Source: an uncultured Clostridia bacterium (GTDB lineage Bacteria > Bacillota > Clostridia > Lachnospirales > Anaerotignaceae). Taken from it: a stretch of 14,633 nt of DNA. The stretch lies in NCBI GenBank assembly GCA_958420075.1, contig CATZIM010000018.1, positions 1 to 14,633 on the forward strand. Direction: 5' to 3'. The position numbers were made by a program, and so were the translations under genes. This document shows positions 13,571 through 14,633 of the stretch, in pieces. The notes beneath the pieces were generated by a model. That model did not search any database. It saw only the letters and a program-made list of their open reading frames with translations, and was not told the origin of the DNA. Every line of letters begins with the position of its first letter. Within the stretch, counting starts at the first letter, position 1.

Positions 13571-14633
13571 CAATGGACGGAGAAAACCCCTTGGGTGTAC
13601 GCCCCATAAAGGGACTGTTATTCTCTTTTTCCATCCCTGCCATCATTTCCTGTCTGGTAAACTCCGTGTATAACATCGTCGACCAGATCTTCATTGGTCA
13701 GGGTGTAGGCTATCTGGGGAACGCCGCTACCACCATTGCTTTCCCCCTTATGACCATCATCATGGCTTTTGCCACCCTCATCGGCTCCGGCGGCAGCGCT
13801 TACGCCGCTTTACGACTGGGAGAAGGCAGAAAACGGGAAGCCCTTCTGACACTGAATAACCTGCTGGGTATCGCCATTGGTCTGGGTATCCTGCTGGCGG
13901 CAGCTGGACTGATTTTCCTGAAGCCAATCCTGACACTGTTTGGCGCAACGGAAACCACCATGCCCTACGCCATCGACTATACTTCCATCGTCCTCATTGG
14001 CGTACCTTTCAGCATGGTCAGCATTGCCCTTTCCAGTATGGCGCGTACGGACGGACACCCGCGTATGTCCATGTACGGCATCCTCATCGGTGCCGCACTG
14101 AACACTGTTCTTGACCCTATTTATATTTTCGTGCTGGACTGGGGTGTAAAAGGTGCCGCCATCGCCACAGTCACCGCTCAGTTCGTTTCCACGGTGGTGC
14201 TGTGCTACTACTTCCTGAAAAAAGGCCGTATGCGTTTTACCCGCAGATATATGAAACCCGTTGGTCGTGTCTGGTATAAAATCTTCTCTCTGGGCATTTC
14301 CTCCGGTATCACCGCTCTGGTTGCCTGTATCATGCAGGTGGTTATGAACAACTCTCTGGTTTACTATGGCAACCAGACAGAAATCACCGGCGACGTTGCC
14401 CTCAGTGCCATGGGTATCGTCATGAAAATCGCCATGATTCTGGCTTCTGTATGTATCGGCTTCGGTATCGGCGCGCAGCCCATTCTGGGCTTCAACCTGG
14501 GTGCGAAAAAATACGCCCGTGTACGCCACACTTATCTCCTTGCCGTATCCATCGCCACAGCCTCCATCCTCATTGGCTGGGCTGTATGCCAGCTGGCGCC
14601 TCATCTGGTACTGAGCCTGTTCGGGAAAGAAAA
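13549..14633 (+). CDS. MATE-family efflux transporter, 5' part only
   Basis: The frame opens at ATG 13549 and is still open at the window edge, showing 361 residues of an expected 440-460. GGAGGAGG (13534-13541) lies 7 bases upstream, inside the end of marR. Family features are GVRPIKGLLFSFSIPAIIS leading into helix 1, VYNIVDQIFIGQGVG, GSGGSAYAALRLGEG, NTVLDPIYIF and GFGIGAQPILGFNLGAK. These match Na+- or H+-coupled multidrug exporters of the MepA/DinF-like branch. The protein sits in the inner membrane and probably exports cationic drugs or metabolites; the substrate is inferred from family only. The overlap with marR suggests translational coupling and joint induction. Confidence 0.93.
   Translation, partial: MQQQRTLTMDGENPLGVRPIKGLLFSFSIPAIISCLVNSVYNIVDQIFIGQGVGYLGNAATTIAFPLMTIIMAFATLIGSGGSAYAALRLGEGRKREALLTLNNLLGIAIGLGILLAAAGLIFLKPILTLFGATETTMPYAIDYTSIVLIGVPFSMVSIALSSMARTDGHPRMSMYGILIGAALNTVLDPIYIFVLDWGVKGAAIATVTAQFVSTVVLCYYFLKKGRMRFTRRYMKPVGRVWYKIFSLGISSGITALVACIMQVVMNNSLVYYGNQTEITGDVALSAMGIVMKIAMILASVCIGFGIGAQPILGFNLGAKKYARVRHTYLLAVSIATASILIGWAVCQLAPHLVLSLFGKE

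Noticed and set aside
13810..14604. Minus-strand frame of 264 codons opposite the MATE gene
   Set aside because: The plus strand encodes a clear MATE transporter; the antisense product is Gln/His/Asn/Asp-rich with no motif.

Overview
The window reads as chromosomal DNA of an anaerobic, low-to-mid-GC Bacillota, most likely a member of the Clostridia. Evidence for this is the AGGAGG-type ribosome binding sites, sigma-A-like promoters, rubrerythrin, the argCJBDF order with the ArgJ acetyl-recycling route, and AT-rich spacers full of intrinsic terminators. No phage, insertion sequence, rRNA, tRNA or CRISPR array is visible. Assignment below class level is not possible from what I can see.

Layout. 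(1) 1-569: 3' end of a fold-type I PLP aminotransferase, closed by a strong terminator. (2) 753-2660: an extended -10 promoter drives an omega-amidase/Nit2-like nitrilase and a fused methionine sulfoxide reductase MsrAB, which lie back to back. (3) 2706-4242: a monocistronic asparaginyl-tRNA synthetase gene with its own promoter and terminator. (4) 4243-4664: a long AT-rich control region with several ARG-box-like sites. (5) 4665-9886: the arginine operon argC-argJ-argB-argD-argF, covering N-acetylglutamate to citrulline, with ArgJ recycling the acetyl group from acetylornithine. (6) 10092-10730: rubrerythrin behind a near-consensus promoter overlapped by PerR/Fur-type 7-1-7 sites. (7) 10792-12170: a convergent bidirectional terminator, an MFS efflux-type transporter on the minus strand, and a divergent promoter region. 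(8) 12209-12832: Maf house-cleaning nucleotide pyrophosphatase. (9) 12953-14633: a MarR-type regulator overlapping the start of a MATE efflux pump that runs off the window. The leader in front of it carries repeat operators and two perfect DnaA-box 9-mers flanking a hairpin.

How the genes work together. The arg genes form a complete five-gene pathway segment, probably controlled by ArgR at the DNA level and by arginine feedback on ArgB. Rubrerythrin and MsrAB fit oxidative-stress defence in an anaerobe. The aminotransferase and omega-amidase could act in sequence (glutamine transamination, then omega-amide hydrolysis), although they are separate transcription units. The marR-MATE pair is a self-regulated efflux module.

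I found no convincing new multi-gene system. The most unusual signals are regulatory: the DnaA-box/hairpin leader of marR, the multi-site ARG-box region of argC, and the MFS stop codon lying inside the loop of a bidirectional terminator.
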